From Halisarca cf. caerulea (lineage: Eukaryota; Porifera; Demospongiae; Chondrillida; Halisarcidae): DNA of 64,000 nt. Positions 26,463 to 38,960 of this stretch are shown piece after piece (positions within the stretch are counted from its first letter, which is position 1; each line of letters opens with the position of its first letter). The notes beneath the pieces are model-generated. The model worked only from the letters and a program-made list of their open reading frames with translations, did not search any database and had not been told where the DNA came from. Position numbers and translations under genes: made by a program. The stretch spans positions 95,001 through 159,000 of the forward strand of contig CAUJGJ010000451.1 in assembly GCA_963170055.1 (NCBI GenBank). Reading direction: 5' to 3'.

Positions 26463-27525
26463 TTGAAACTTTTAAAATTCTAACGGTAACGTTACCAAAT
26501 GATTTTTAAATACTTTGCAAGTTTGTCATCAGCATTAAATAAAGATTACTACGAGTAGTTTAAAAGAAACTAGAAACTTTGGAAATATTATTCTTTTGAA
26601 ACTTTTAAAATTCTAACGGTAACGTTACCAAATGATTTTTAAATACTTTGCAAATGTGTCAAAAGCCTTAAATAAAAATTACTACGAGTAGTTTAAAAGA
26701 AATTAGAAACTTTGGAAATATTATTCTTTTGAAACTTTTAAAATTCTAACGGTAACGTTACCAAATGATTTTTAAATACTTTGCAAGTTTGTCATCAGCA
26801 TAAAATAAAGATTACTACGAGTAGTTTAAAAGAAATTAGAAACTTTGGAAATATTATTCTTTTGAAACTTTTAAAATTCTAACGGTAACGTTACCAAATG
26901 ATTTTTAAATACTTTGCAAGTTTGTCATCAGCATTAAATAAAGATTACTACGAGTAGTTTAAAAGAAATTAGAAACTTTGGAAATATTATTCTTTTGAAA
27001 CTTTTAAAATTCTAACGGTAACGTTACCAAATGATTTTTAAATACTTTGCAAATGTGTCAAAAGCCTTAAATATAAATTACTACGAGTAGTTTAAAAGAA
27101 ATTAGAAACTTTGGAAATATTATTCTTTTGAAACTTTTAAAATTCTAACGGTAACGTTACCAAATGATTTTTAAATACTTTGCAAGTTTGTCATCAGTAT
27201 TAAATAAAGATTACTACGAGTAGTTTAAATAAATTAGAAACTTTGGAAATATTATTCTTTTGAAACTTTTAAAATTCTAACGGTAACGTTACCAAATGAT
27301 TTTTAAATACTTTGCAAATGTTTCATAAGCATTAAATAAAGATTACTACGAGTAGTTTAAAAGAAATTAGAAACTTTGGAAATATTATTCTTTTGAAACT
27401 TTTAAAATTCTAACGGTAACGTTACCAAATGATTTTTAAATACTTTGCAAATGTTTCATAAGTATTAAATAAAGATTACTACGAGTAGTTTAAAAGAAAT
27501 TAGAAACTTTGAAAATATTATTCTT
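26463..27525. repeat. 8-mer higher-order repeat, copy 2 of first pair (1063 bp)
   Basis: Complete unit: B(T108C), C(AAA), B(T74A), B, C(A80T/G82A), B(C71T and 1-bp deletion), A, A(C71T, G120A). Its length is 8 x 133 minus 1. It matches 30717-31779 at an offset of 4254 bp. Confidence 0.92.
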
Positions 27526-28057
27526 TTGAAACTTTTAAAATTCTATCGGTAACGTTACCAAATGATTTTTAAATACTTTGCAAATGTTTCATAAGCATTA
27601 AATAAAGATTACTACGAGTAGTTTAAAAGAAACTAGAAACTTTGGAAATATTATTCTTTTGAAACTTTTAAAATTCTAACGGTAACGTTACCAAATGATT
27701 TTTAAATACTTTGCAAATGTGTCAAAAGCCTTAAATAAAAATTACTACGAGTAGTTTAAAAGAAATTAGAAACTTTGGAAATATTATTCTTTTGAAACTT
27801 TTAAAATTCTAACGGTAACGTTACCAAATGATTTTTAAATACTTTGCAAGTTTGTGATCAGCATTAAATATAGATTACTACGAGTAGTTTAAAAGAAATT
27901 AGAAACTTTGGAAATATTATTCTTTTGAAACTTTTAAAATTCTAACGGTAACGTTACCAAATGATTTTTAAATACTTTGCAAGTTTGTCATCAGCATTAA
28001 ATAAAGATTACTACGAGTAGTTTAAAAGAAATTAGAAACTTTGGAAATATTATTCTT
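27526..28057. repeat. Four-monomer tail of the 4254-bp-spaced segmental duplication, copy 1
   Basis: Order A(A20T, T108C), C(AAA), B(C65G, A80T), B. The A20T marker (27543) and the unique C65G (TTTGTGATCA, from 27851) recur exactly 4254 bp later. After this point the two copies lose one-to-one alignment by a single monomer. Confidence 0.9.
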
Positions 28058-29653
28058 TTGAAACTTTTAAAATTCTAACGGTAACGTTACCAAATGATTT
28101 TTAAATACTTTGCAAGTTTGTCATCAGCATTAAATAAAGATTACTACGAGTAGTTTAAAAGAACTTAGAAACTTTGGAAATATTATTCTTTTGAAACTTT
28201 TAAAATTCTAACGGTAACGTTACCAAATGATTTTTAAATACTTTGCAAATGTGTCAAAAGCCTTAAATATAAATTACTACGAGTAGTTTAAAAGAAATTA
28301 GAAACTTTGGAAATATTATTCTTTTGAAACTTTTAAAATTCTAACGGTAACGTTACCAAATGATTTTTAAATACTTTGCAAATGTTTCATAAGCATTAAA
28401 TAAAGATTACTACGAGTAGTTTAAAAGAAATTAGAAACTTTGAAAATATTATTCTTTTGAAACTTTTAAAATTCTAACGGTAACGTTACCAAATGATTTT
28501 TAAATACTTTGCAAGTTTGTCATCAGCATTAAATAAAGATTACTACGAGTAGTTTAAAAGAAATTAGAAACTTTGGAAATATTATTCTTTTGAAACTTTT
28601 AAAATTCTAACGGTAACGTTACCAAATGATTTTTAAATACTTTGCAAGTTTGTCATCAGCATTAAATAAAGATTACTACGAGTAGTTTAAAAGAAATTAG
28701 AAACTTTGGAAATATTATTCTTTTGAAACTTTTAAAATTCTAACGGTAACGTTACCAAATGATTTTTAAATACTTTGCAAATGTTTCATAAGCATTAAAT
28801 AAAGATTACTACGAGTAGTTTAAAAGAAATTAGAAACTTTGGAAATATTATTCTTTTGAAACTTTTAAAATTCTAACGGTAACGTTACCAAATGATTTTT
28901 AAATACTTTGCAAGTTTGTCATCAGCATTAAATAAAGATTACTACGAGTAGTTTAAAAGAAACTAGAAACTTTGGAAATATTATTCTTTTGAAACTTTTA
29001 AAATTCTAACGGTAACGTTACCAAATGATTTTTAAATACTTTGCAAATGTGTCAAAAGCCTTAAATAAAAATTACTACGAGTAGTTTAAAAGAAATTAGA
29101 AACTTTGGAAATATTATTCTTTTGAAACTTTTAAAATTCTAACGGTAACGTTACCAAATGATTTTTAAATACTTTGCAAGTTTGTCATCAGCATTAAATA
29201 AAGATTACTACGAGTAGTTTAAAAGAAATTAGAAACTTTGGAAATATTATTCTTTTGAAACTTTTAAAATTCTAACGGTAACGTTACCAAATGATTTTTA
29301 AATACTTTGCAAATGTTTCATAAGCATTAAATAAAGATTACTACGAGTAGTTTAAAAGAAATTAGAAACTTTGGAAATATTATTCTTTTGAAACTTTTAA
29401 AATTCTAACGGTAACGTTACCAAATGATTTTTAAATACTTTGCAAATGTTTCATAAGCATTAAATAAAGATTACTACGAGTAGTTTAAAAGAAATTAGAA
29501 ACTTTGGAAATATTATTCTTTTGAAAGTTTTAAAATTCTAACGGTAACGTTACCAAATGATTTTTAAATACTTTGCAAGTTTGTCATCAGCATTAAATAA
29601 AGATTACTACGAGTAGTTTAAAAGAAATTAGAAACTTTGGAAATATTATTCTT
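28058..29653. repeat. Spacer monomers between the two 8-mer pairs
   Basis: Twelve monomers in the order B(A107C), C(A80T/G82A), A(G120A), B, B, A, B(T108C), C, B, A, A, B(C7G). The first part resembles 23.2 kb, and the C7G monomer (29527) resembles 23810 and 24741. This stretch therefore looks like an older neighbour carried along when the block was duplicated. Confidence 0.8.
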
Positions 29654-30716
29654 TTGAAACTTTTAAAATTCTAACGGTAACGTTACCAAATGATTTTTAA
29701 ATACTTTGCAAATGTTTCATAAGCATTAAATAAAGATTACTACGAGTAGATTAAAAGAAACTAGAAACTTTGGAAATATTATTCTTTTGAAACTTTTAAA
29801 ATTCTAACGGTAACGTTACCAAATGATTTTTAAATACTTTGCAAATGTGTCAAAAGCCTTAAATAAAAATTACTACGAGTAGTTTAAAAGAAATTAGAAA
29901 CTTTGGAAATATTATTCTTTTGAAACTTTTAAAATTCTAACGGTAACGTTACCAAATGATTTTTAAATACTTTGCAAGTTTGTCATCAGCATAAAATAAA
30001 GATTACTACGAGTAGTTTAAAAGAAATTAGAAACTTTGGAAATATTATTCTTTTGAAACTTTTAAAATTCTAACGGTAACGTTACCAAATGATTTTTAAA
30101 TACTTTGCAAGTTTGTCATCAGCATTAAATAAAGATTACTACGAGTAGTTTAAAAGAAATTAGAAACTTTGGAAATATTATTCTTTTGAAACTTTTAAAA
30201 TTCTAACGGTAACGTTACCAAATGATTTTTAAATACTTTGCAAATGTGTCAAAAGCCTTAAATATAAATTACTACGAGTAGTTTAAAAGAAATTAGAAAC
30301 TTTGGAAATATTATTCTTTTGAAACTTTTAAAATTCTAACGGTAACGTTACCAAATGATTTTTAAATACTTTGCAAGTTTGTCATCAGTATTAAATAAAG
30401 ATTACTACGAGTAGTTTAAATAAATTAGAAACTTTGGAAATATTATTCTTTTGAAACTTTTAAAATTCTAACGGTAACGTTACCAAATGATTTTTAAATA
30501 CTTTGCAAATGTTTCATAAGCATTAAATAAAGATTACTACGAGTAGTTTAAAAGAAATTAGAAACTTTGGAAATATTATTCTTTTGAAACTTTTAAAATT
30601 CTAACGGTAACGTTACCAAATGATTTTTAAATACTTTGCAAATGTTTCATAAGTATTAAATAAAGATTACTACGAGTAGTTTAAAAGAAATTAGAAACTT
30701 TGAAAATATTATTCTT
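29654..30716. repeat. 8-mer higher-order repeat, copy 1 of second pair (1063 bp)
   Basis: Same eight-monomer order and 1-bp deletion as 26463-27525, except that the first monomer is family A and has a private T-to-A change (GAGTAGATTAAAAG, near 29750). This copy retains the C(A80T/G82A) monomer missing from 25533-26462. Confidence 0.9.
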
Positions 30717-31779
30717 TTGAAACTTTTAAAATTCTAACGGTAACGTTACCAAATGATTTTTAAATACTTTGCAAGTTTGTCATCAGCATTAAATAAAGAT
30801 TACTACGAGTAGTTTAAAAGAAACTAGAAACTTTGGAAATATTATTCTTTTGAAACTTTTAAAATTCTAACGGTAACGTTACCAAATGATTTTTAAATAC
30901 TTTGCAAATGTGTCAAAAGCCTTAAATAAAAATTACTACGAGTAGTTTAAAAGAAATTAGAAACTTTGGAAATATTATTCTTTTGAAACTTTTAAAATTC
31001 TAACGGTAACGTTACCAAATGATTTTTAAATACTTTGCAAGTTTGTCATCAGCATAAAATAAAGATTACTACGAGTAGTTTAAAAGAAATTAGAAACTTT
31101 GGAAATATTATTCTTTTGAAACTTTTAAAATTCTAACGGTAACGTTACCAAATGATTTTTAAATACTTTGCAAGTTTGTCATCAGCATTAAATAAAGATT
31201 ACTACGAGTAGTTTAAAAGAAATTAGAAACTTTGGAAATATTATTCTTTTGAAACTTTTAAAATTCTAACGGTAACGTTACCAAATGATTTTTAAATACT
31301 TTGCAAATGTGTCAAAAGCCTTAAATATAAATTACTACGAGTAGTTTAAAAGAAATTAGAAACTTTGGAAATATTATTCTTTTGAAACTTTTAAAATTCT
31401 AACGGTAACGTTACCAAATGATTTTTAAATACTTTGCAAGTTTGTCATCAGTATTAAATAAAGATTACTACGAGTAGTTTAAATAAATTAGAAACTTTGG
31501 AAATATTATTCTTTTGAAACTTTTAAAATTCTAACGGTAACGTTACCAAATGATTTTTAAATACTTTGCAAATGTTTCATAAGCATTAAATAAAGATTAC
31601 TACGAGTAGTTTAAAAGAAATTAGAAACTTTGGAAATATTATTCTTTTGAAACTTTTAAAATTCTAACGGTAACGTTACCAAATGATTTTTAAATACTTT
31701 GCAAATGTTTCATAAGTATTAAATAAAGATTACTACGAGTAGTTTAAAAGAAATTAGAAACTTTGAAAATATTATTCTT
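30717..31779. repeat. 8-mer higher-order repeat, copy 2 of second pair (1063 bp)
   Basis: Matches 26463-27525 monomer by monomer at an offset of 4254 bp, with the 1-bp deletion at the same place (31478 versus 27224). Tandem with 29654-30716. Confidence 0.92.
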
Positions 31780-32311
31780 TTGAAACTTTTAAAATTCTAT
31801 CGGTAACGTTACCAAATGATTTTTAAATACTTTGCAAATGTTTCATAAGCATTAAATAAAGATTACTACGAGTAGTTTAAAAGAAACTAGAAACTTTGGA
31901 AATATTATTCTTTTGAAACTTTTAAAATTCTAACGGTAACGTTACCAAATGATTTTTAAATACTTTGCAAATGTGTCAAAAGCCTTAAATAAAAATTACT
32001 ACGAGTAGTTTAAAAGAAATTAGAAACTTTGGAAATATTATTCTTTTGAAACTTTTAAAATTCTAACGGTAACGTTACCAAATGATTTTTAAATACTTTG
32101 CAAGTTTGTGATCAGCATTAAATATAGATTACTACGAGTAGTTTAAAAGAAATTAGAAACTTTGGAAATATTATTCTTTTGAAACTTTTAAAATTCTAAC
32201 GGTAACGTTACCAAATGATTTTTAAATACTTTGCAAGTTTGTCATCAGCATTAAATAAAGATTACTACGAGTAGTTTAAAAGAAATTAGAAACTTTGGAA
32301 ATATTATTCTT
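31780..32311. repeat. Four-monomer tail of the 4254-bp-spaced segmental duplication, copy 2
   Basis: Carries A20T (31797) with T108C, then C(AAA), then the C65G monomer (from 32105), then B, as in 27526-28057. Confidence 0.9.
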
Positions 32312-34439
32312 TTGAAACTTTTAAAATTCTAACGGTAACGTTACCAAATGATTTTTAAATACTTTGCAAATGTGTCAAAAGCCTTAAATATAAATTACTA
32401 CGAGTAGTTTAAAAGAAATTAGAAACTTTGGCAATATTATTCTTTTGAAACTTTTAAAATTCTAACGGTAACTTTACCAAATGATTTTTAAATACTTTGC
32501 AAATGTTTCATAAGCATTAAATAAAGATTACTACGAGTAGTTTAAAAGAAATTAGAAACTTTGAAAATATTATTCTTTTGAAACTTTTAAAATTCTAACG
32601 GTAACGTTACCAAATGATTTTTAAATACTTTGGAAGTTTGTCATCAGCATTAAATAAAGATTACTACGAGTAGTTTAAAAGAAATTAGAAACTTTGGAAA
32701 TATTATTCTTTTGAAACTTTTAAAATTCTAACGGTAACGTTACCAAATGATTTTTAAATACTTTGCAAATGTTTCATAAGCATTAAATAAAGATTACTAC
32801 GAGTAGTTTAAAAGAAATTAGAAACTTTGAAAATATTATTCTTTTGAAACTTTTAAAATTCTATCGGTAACGTTACCAAATGATTTTTAAATACTTTGCA
32901 AATGTTTCATAAGACTTAAATAAAGATTACTACGAGTAGTTTAAAAGAAACTAGAAACTTTGGAAATATTATTCTTTTGAAACTTTTAAAATTCTAACGG
33001 TAACGTTACCAAATGATTTTTAAATACTTTGCAAATGTGTCAAAAGCCTTAAATAAAAATTACTACGAGTAGTTTAAAAGAAATTAGAAACTTTGGAAAT
33101 ATTATTCTTTTGAAACTTTTAAAATTCTAACGGTAACGTTACCAAATGATTTTTAAATACTTTGCAAGTTTGTCATCAGCATTAAATATAGATTACTACG
33201 AGTAGTTTAAAAGAAATTAGAAACTTTGGAAATATTATTCTTTTGAAACTTTTAAAATTCTAACGGTAACGTTACCAAATGATTTTTAAATACTTTGCAA
33301 GTTTGTCATCAGCATTAAATAAAGATTACTACGAGTAGTTTAAAAGAAATTAGAAACTTTGGAAATATTATTCTTTTGAAACTTTTAAAATTCTAACGGT
33401 AACGTTACCAAATGATTTTTAAATACTTTGCAAATGTGTCAAAAGCCTTAAATATAAATTACTACGAGTAGTTTAAAAGAAATTAGAAACTTTGGAAATA
33501 TTATTCTTTTGAAACTTTTAAAATTCTAACGGTAACGTTACCAAATGATTTTTAAATACTTTGCAAGTTTGTCATCAGCATTAAATAAAGATTACTACGA
33601 GTAGTTTAAAAGAAATTAGAAACTTTGGAAATATTATTCTTTTGAAACTTTTAAAATTCTAACGGTAACGTTACCAAATGATTTTTAAATACTTTGCAAA
33701 TGTGTCAAAAGCCTTAAATATAAATTACTACGAGTAGTTTAAAAGAAATTAGAAACTTTGGAAATATTATTCTTTTGAAACTTTTAAAATTCTAACGGTA
33801 ACGTTACCAAATGATTTTTAAATACTTTGCAAATGTTTCATAAGCATTAAATAAAGATTACTACGAGTAGTTTAAAAGAAATTAGAAACTTTGAAAATAT
33901 TATTCTTTTGAAACTTTTAAAATTCTAACGGTAACGTTACCAAATGATTTTTAAATACTTTGCAAGTTTGTCATCAGCATTAAATAAAGATTACTACGAG
34001 TAGTTTAAAAGAAATTAGAAACTTTGGAAATATTATTCTTTTGAAACTTTTAAAATTCTAACGGTAACGTTACCAAATGATTTTTAAATACTTTGCAAGT
34101 TTGTCATCAGCATTAAATAAAGATTACTACGAGTAGTTTAAAAGAAATTAGAAACTTTGGAAATATTATTCTTTTGAAACTTTTAAAATTCTAACGGTAA
34201 CGTTACCAAATGATTTTTAAATACTTTGCAAGTTTGTCATCAGCAATAAATAAAGATTACTACGAGTAGTTTAAAAGAAATTAGAAACTTTGGAAATATT
34301 ATTCTTTTGAAACTTTTAAAATTCTAACGGTAACGTTACCAAATGATTTTTAAATACTTTGCAAATGTGTCAAAAGCCTTAAATATAAATTACTACGAGT
34401 AGTTTAAAAGAAATTAGAAACTTTGGAAATATTATTCTT

Positions 34440-34571
34440 TTGAAACTTTTAAAATTCTAACGGTAACGTTACCAAATGATTTTTAAATACTTTGCAAGTT
34501 TGTCATCAGTATTAAATAAAGATTACTACGAGTAGTTTAAATAAATTAGAAACTTTGGAAATATTATTCTT
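34440..34571. repeat. 132-bp monomer with 1-bp deletion (last of five)
   Basis: Same C71T and 1-bp-deletion allele as the 8-mer units but outside any complete 8-mer. The preceding monomer is C(A80T/G82A) as in the 8-mer, while the following two A monomers lack the usual C71T/G120A, so this is a fragment of the unit. Confidence 0.9.
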
Positions 34572-37500
34572 TTGAAACTTTTAAAATTCTAACGGTAACG
34601 TTACCAAATGATTTTTAAATACTTTGCAAATGTTTCATAAGCATTAAATAAAGATTACTACGAGTAGTTTAAAAGAAATTAGAAACTTTGGAAATATTAT
34701 TCTTTTGAAACTTTTAAAATTCTAACGGTAACGTTACCAAATGATTTTTAAATACTTTGCAAATGTTTCATAAGCATTAAATAAAGATTACTACGAGTAG
34801 TTTAAAAGAAATTAGAAACTTTGGAAATATTATTCTTTTGAAACTTTTAAAATTCTAACGGTAACGTTACCAAATGATTTTTAAATACTTTGCAAATGTG
34901 TCAAAAGCCTTAAATAAAAATTACTACGAGTAGTTTAAAAGAAATTAGAAACTTTGGAAATATTATTCTTTTGAAACTTTTAAAATTCTAACGGTAACGT
35001 TACCAAATGATTTTTAAATACTTTGCAAGTTTGTCATCAGCATTAAATAAAGATTACTACGAGTAGTTTAAAAGAAATTAGAAACTTTGGAAATATTATT
35101 CTTTTGAAACTTTTAAAATTCTAACGGTAACGTTACCAAATGATTTTTAAATACTTTGCAAATGTTTCATAAGCATTAAATAAAGATTACTACGAGTAGT
35201 TTAAAAGAAATTAGAAACTTTGAAAATATTATTCTTTTGAAACTTTTAAAATTCTAACGGTAACGTTACCAAATGATTTTTAAATACTTTGCAAATGTGT
35301 CAAAAGCCTTAAATATAAATTACTACGAGTAGTTTAAAAGAAATTAGAAACTTTGGAAATATTATTCTTTTGAAACTTTTAAAATTCTAACGGTAACGTT
35401 ACCAAATGATTTTTAAATACTTTGCAAGTTTGTCATCAGTATTAAATAAAGATTACTACGAGTAGTTTAAAAGAAATTAGAAACTTTGGAAATATTATTC
35501 TTTTGAAACTTTTAAAATTCTAACGGTAACGTTACCAAATGATTTTTAAATACTTTGCAAATGTTTCATAAGCATTAAATAAAGATTACTACGAGTAGTT
35601 TAAAAGAAATTAGAAACTTTGGAAATATTATTCTTTTGAAACTTTTAAAATTCTAACGGTAACGTTACCAAATGATTTTTAAATACTTTGCAAATGTTTC
35701 ATAAGCATTAAATAAAGATTACTACGAGTAGTTTAAAAGAAATTAGAAACTTTGAAAATATTATTCTTTTGAAACTTTTAAAATTCTAACGGTAACGTTA
35801 CCAAATGATTTTTAAATACTTTGCAAATGTTTCATAAGCATTAAATATAGATTACTACGAGTAGTTTAAAAGAAATTAGAAACTTTGAAAATATTATTCC
35901 TTTGAAACTTTTAAAATTCTATCGGTAACGTTACCAAATGATTTTTAAATACTTTGCAAATGTTTCATAAGCATTAAATAAAGATTACTACGAGTAGTTT
36001 AAAAGAAATTAGAAACTTTGTAAATATTATTCTTTTGAAACTTTTAAAATTCTAACGGTAACGTTACCAAATGATTTTTAAATACTTTGCAAATGTGTCA
36101 AAAGCCTTAAATAAAAATTACTACGAGTAGTTTAAAAGAAATTAGAAACTTTGGAAATATTATTCTTTTGAAACTTTTAAAATTCTAACGGTAACGTTAC
36201 CAAATGATTTTTAAATACTTTGCAAGTTTGTCATCAGCATTAAATAAAGATTACTACGAGTAGTTTAAAAGAAATTAGAAACTTTGGAAATATTATTCTT
36301 TTGAAACTTTTAAAATTCTAACGGTAACGTTACCAAATGATTTTTAAATACTTTGCAAATGTTTCATAAGCATTAAATAAAGATTACTACGAGTAGTTTA
36401 AAAGAAATTTGAAACTTTGGAAATATTATTCTTTTGAAACTTTTAAAATTCTAACGGTAACGTTACCAAATGATTTTTAAATACTTTGCAAATGTTTCAT
36501 AAGCATTAAATAAAGATTACTACGAGTAGTTTAAAAGAAATTAGAAACTTTGGAAATATTATTCTTTTGAAACTTTTAAAATTCTAACGGTAACGTTACC
36601 AAATGATTTTTAAATACTTTGCAAGTTTGTCATCAGCATTAAATAAAGATTACTACGAGTAGTTTAAAAGAAATTAGAAACTTTGGAAATATTATTCTTT
36701 TGAAACTTTTAAAATTCTAACGGTAACGTTACCAAATGATTTTTAAATACTTTGCAAATGTGTCAAAAGCCTTAAATAAAAATTACTACGAGTAGTTTAA
36801 AAGAAATTAGAAACTTTGGAAATTTTATTCTTTTGAAACTTTTAAAATTCTAACGGTAACGTTACCAAATGATTTTTAAATACTTTGCAAATGTTTCATA
36901 AGCATTAAATAAAGATTACTACGAGTAGTTTAAAAGAAATTAGAAACTTTGGAAATATTATTCTTTTGAAACTTTTAAAATTCTAACGGTAACGTTACCA
37001 AATGATTTTTAAATACTTTGCAAGTTTGTCATCAGCATTAAATAAAGATTACTACGAGTAGTTTAAAAGAAATTAGAAACTTTGGAAATATTATTCTTTT
37101 GAAACTTTTAAAATTCTAACGGTAACGTTACCAAATGATTTTTAAATACTTTGCAAATGTTTCATAAGCATTAAATAAAGATTACTACGAGTAGTTTAAA
37201 AGAAATTAGAAACTTTGGAAATATTATTCTTTTGAAACTTTTAAAATTCTAACGGTAACGTTACCAAATGATTTTTAAATACTTTGCAAATGTTTCATAA
37301 GCATTAAATAAAGATTACTACGAGTAGTTTAAAAGAAATTAGAAACTTTGGAAATATTATTCTTTTGAAACTTTTAAAATTCTAACGGTAACGTTACCAA
37401 ATGATTTTTAAATACTTTGCAAGTTTGTCATCAGCATTAAATAAAGATTACTACGAGTAGTTTAAAAGAAATTAGAAACTTTGGAAATATTATTCTTTTG

Positions 37501-37896
37501 AAACTTTTAAAATTCTAACGGTAACGTTACCAAATGATTTTTAAATACTTTGCAAATGTGTCAAAAGCCTTAAATAAAAATTACTACGAGTAGTTTAAAA
37601 GAAATTAGAAACTTTGGAAATATTATTCTTTTGAAACTTTTAAAATTCTAACGGTAACGTTAGCAAATGATTTTTAAATACTTTGCAAATGTTTCATAAG
37701 CATTAAATAAAGATTACTACGAGTAGTTTAAAAGAAATTAGAAACTTTGGAAATATTATTCTTTTGAAACTTTTAAAATTCTAACGGTAACGTTACCAAA
37801 TGATTTTTAAATACTTTGCAAATGTTTCATAAGCATTAAATAAAGATTACTACGAGTAGTTTAAAAGAAATTAGAAACTTTGGAAATATTATTCTT

Positions 37897-38162
37897 TTGA
37901 AACTTTTAAAATTCTAATGGTAACGTTACCAAATGATTTTTAAATACTTTGCAAGTTTGTCATCAGCATTAAATAAAGATTACTACGAGTAGTTTAAAAG
38001 AAATTAGAAACTTTGGAAATATTATTCTTTTGAAACTTTTAAAATTCTAAAGGTAACGTTACCAAATGATTTTTAAATACTTTGCAAATGTTTCATAAGC
38101 ATTAAATAAAGATTACTACGAGTAGTTTAAAAGAAATTAGAAACTTTGGAAATATTATTCTT
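37897..38162. repeat. Dimer with altered first hexamer (TAATGG then TAAAGG), first copy
   Basis: A B monomer with C22T (TAATGG at 37915) is followed by an A monomer with C22A (TAAAGG). The same ordered pair occurs at 45746 and 46677. The C22T positions 37918 and 45235 are 7317 bp apart, which is 55 monomers plus the two 1-bp insertions between them. Confidence 0.88.
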
Positions 38163-38960
38163 TTGAAACTTTTAAAATTCTAACGGTAACGTTACCAAAT
38201 GATTTTTAAATACTTTGCAAGTTTGTCATCAGCATTAAATAAAGATTACTACGAGTAGTTTAAAAGAAATTAGAAACTTTGGAAATATTATTCTTTTGAA
38301 ACTTTTAAAATTCTAACGGTAACGTTACCAAATGATTTTTAAATACTTTGCAAATGTTTCATAAGCATTAAATAAAGATTACTACGAGTAGTTTAAAAGA
38401 AATTAGAAACTTTGAAAATATTATTCTTTTGAAACTTTTAAAATTCTAACGGTAACGTTACCAAATGATTTTTAAATACTTTGCAAATGTTTCATAAGCA
38501 TTAAATAAAGATTACTACGAGTAGTTTAAAAGAAATTAGAAACTTTGAAAATATTATTCTTTTGAAACTTTTAAAATTCTAACGGTAACGTTACCAAATG
38601 ATTTTTAAATACTTTGCAAATGTTTCATAAGCATTAAATAAAGATTACTACGAGTAGTTTAAAAGAAATTAGAAACTTTGGAAATATTATTCTTTTGAAA
38701 CTTTTAAAATTCTAACGGTAACGTTACCAAATGATTTTTAAATACTTTGCAAATGTTTCATAAGCATTAAATAAAGATTACTACGAGTAGTTTAAAAGAA
38801 ATTAGAAACTTTGGAAATATTATTCTTTTGAAACTTTTAAAATTCTAACGGTAACGTTACCAAATGATTTTTAAATACTTTGCAAATGTTTCATAAGCAT
38901 TAAATAAAGATTACTACGAGTAGTTTAAAAGAAATTAGAAACTTTGGAAATATTATTCTT

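Larger units (their letters stand above)
32312..38960. repeat. Mixed satellite zone with 8-mer fragments
   Basis: Fifty monomers. The left part holds scrambled fragments of the 8-mer haplotypes, including A20T monomers at 32861 and 35919 and repeated C(A80T/G82A). The right part, from about 36 kb, is mainly A and B with C(AAA) near 36.75 and 37.55 kb, after which C becomes rare. Private changes include GGTAACTTTACC at 32467, GCAATATT near 32431, CAGCAATAAAT near 34240 and a C33G palindrome change at 37653-37664. No gene or other element is present. Confidence 0.85.
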
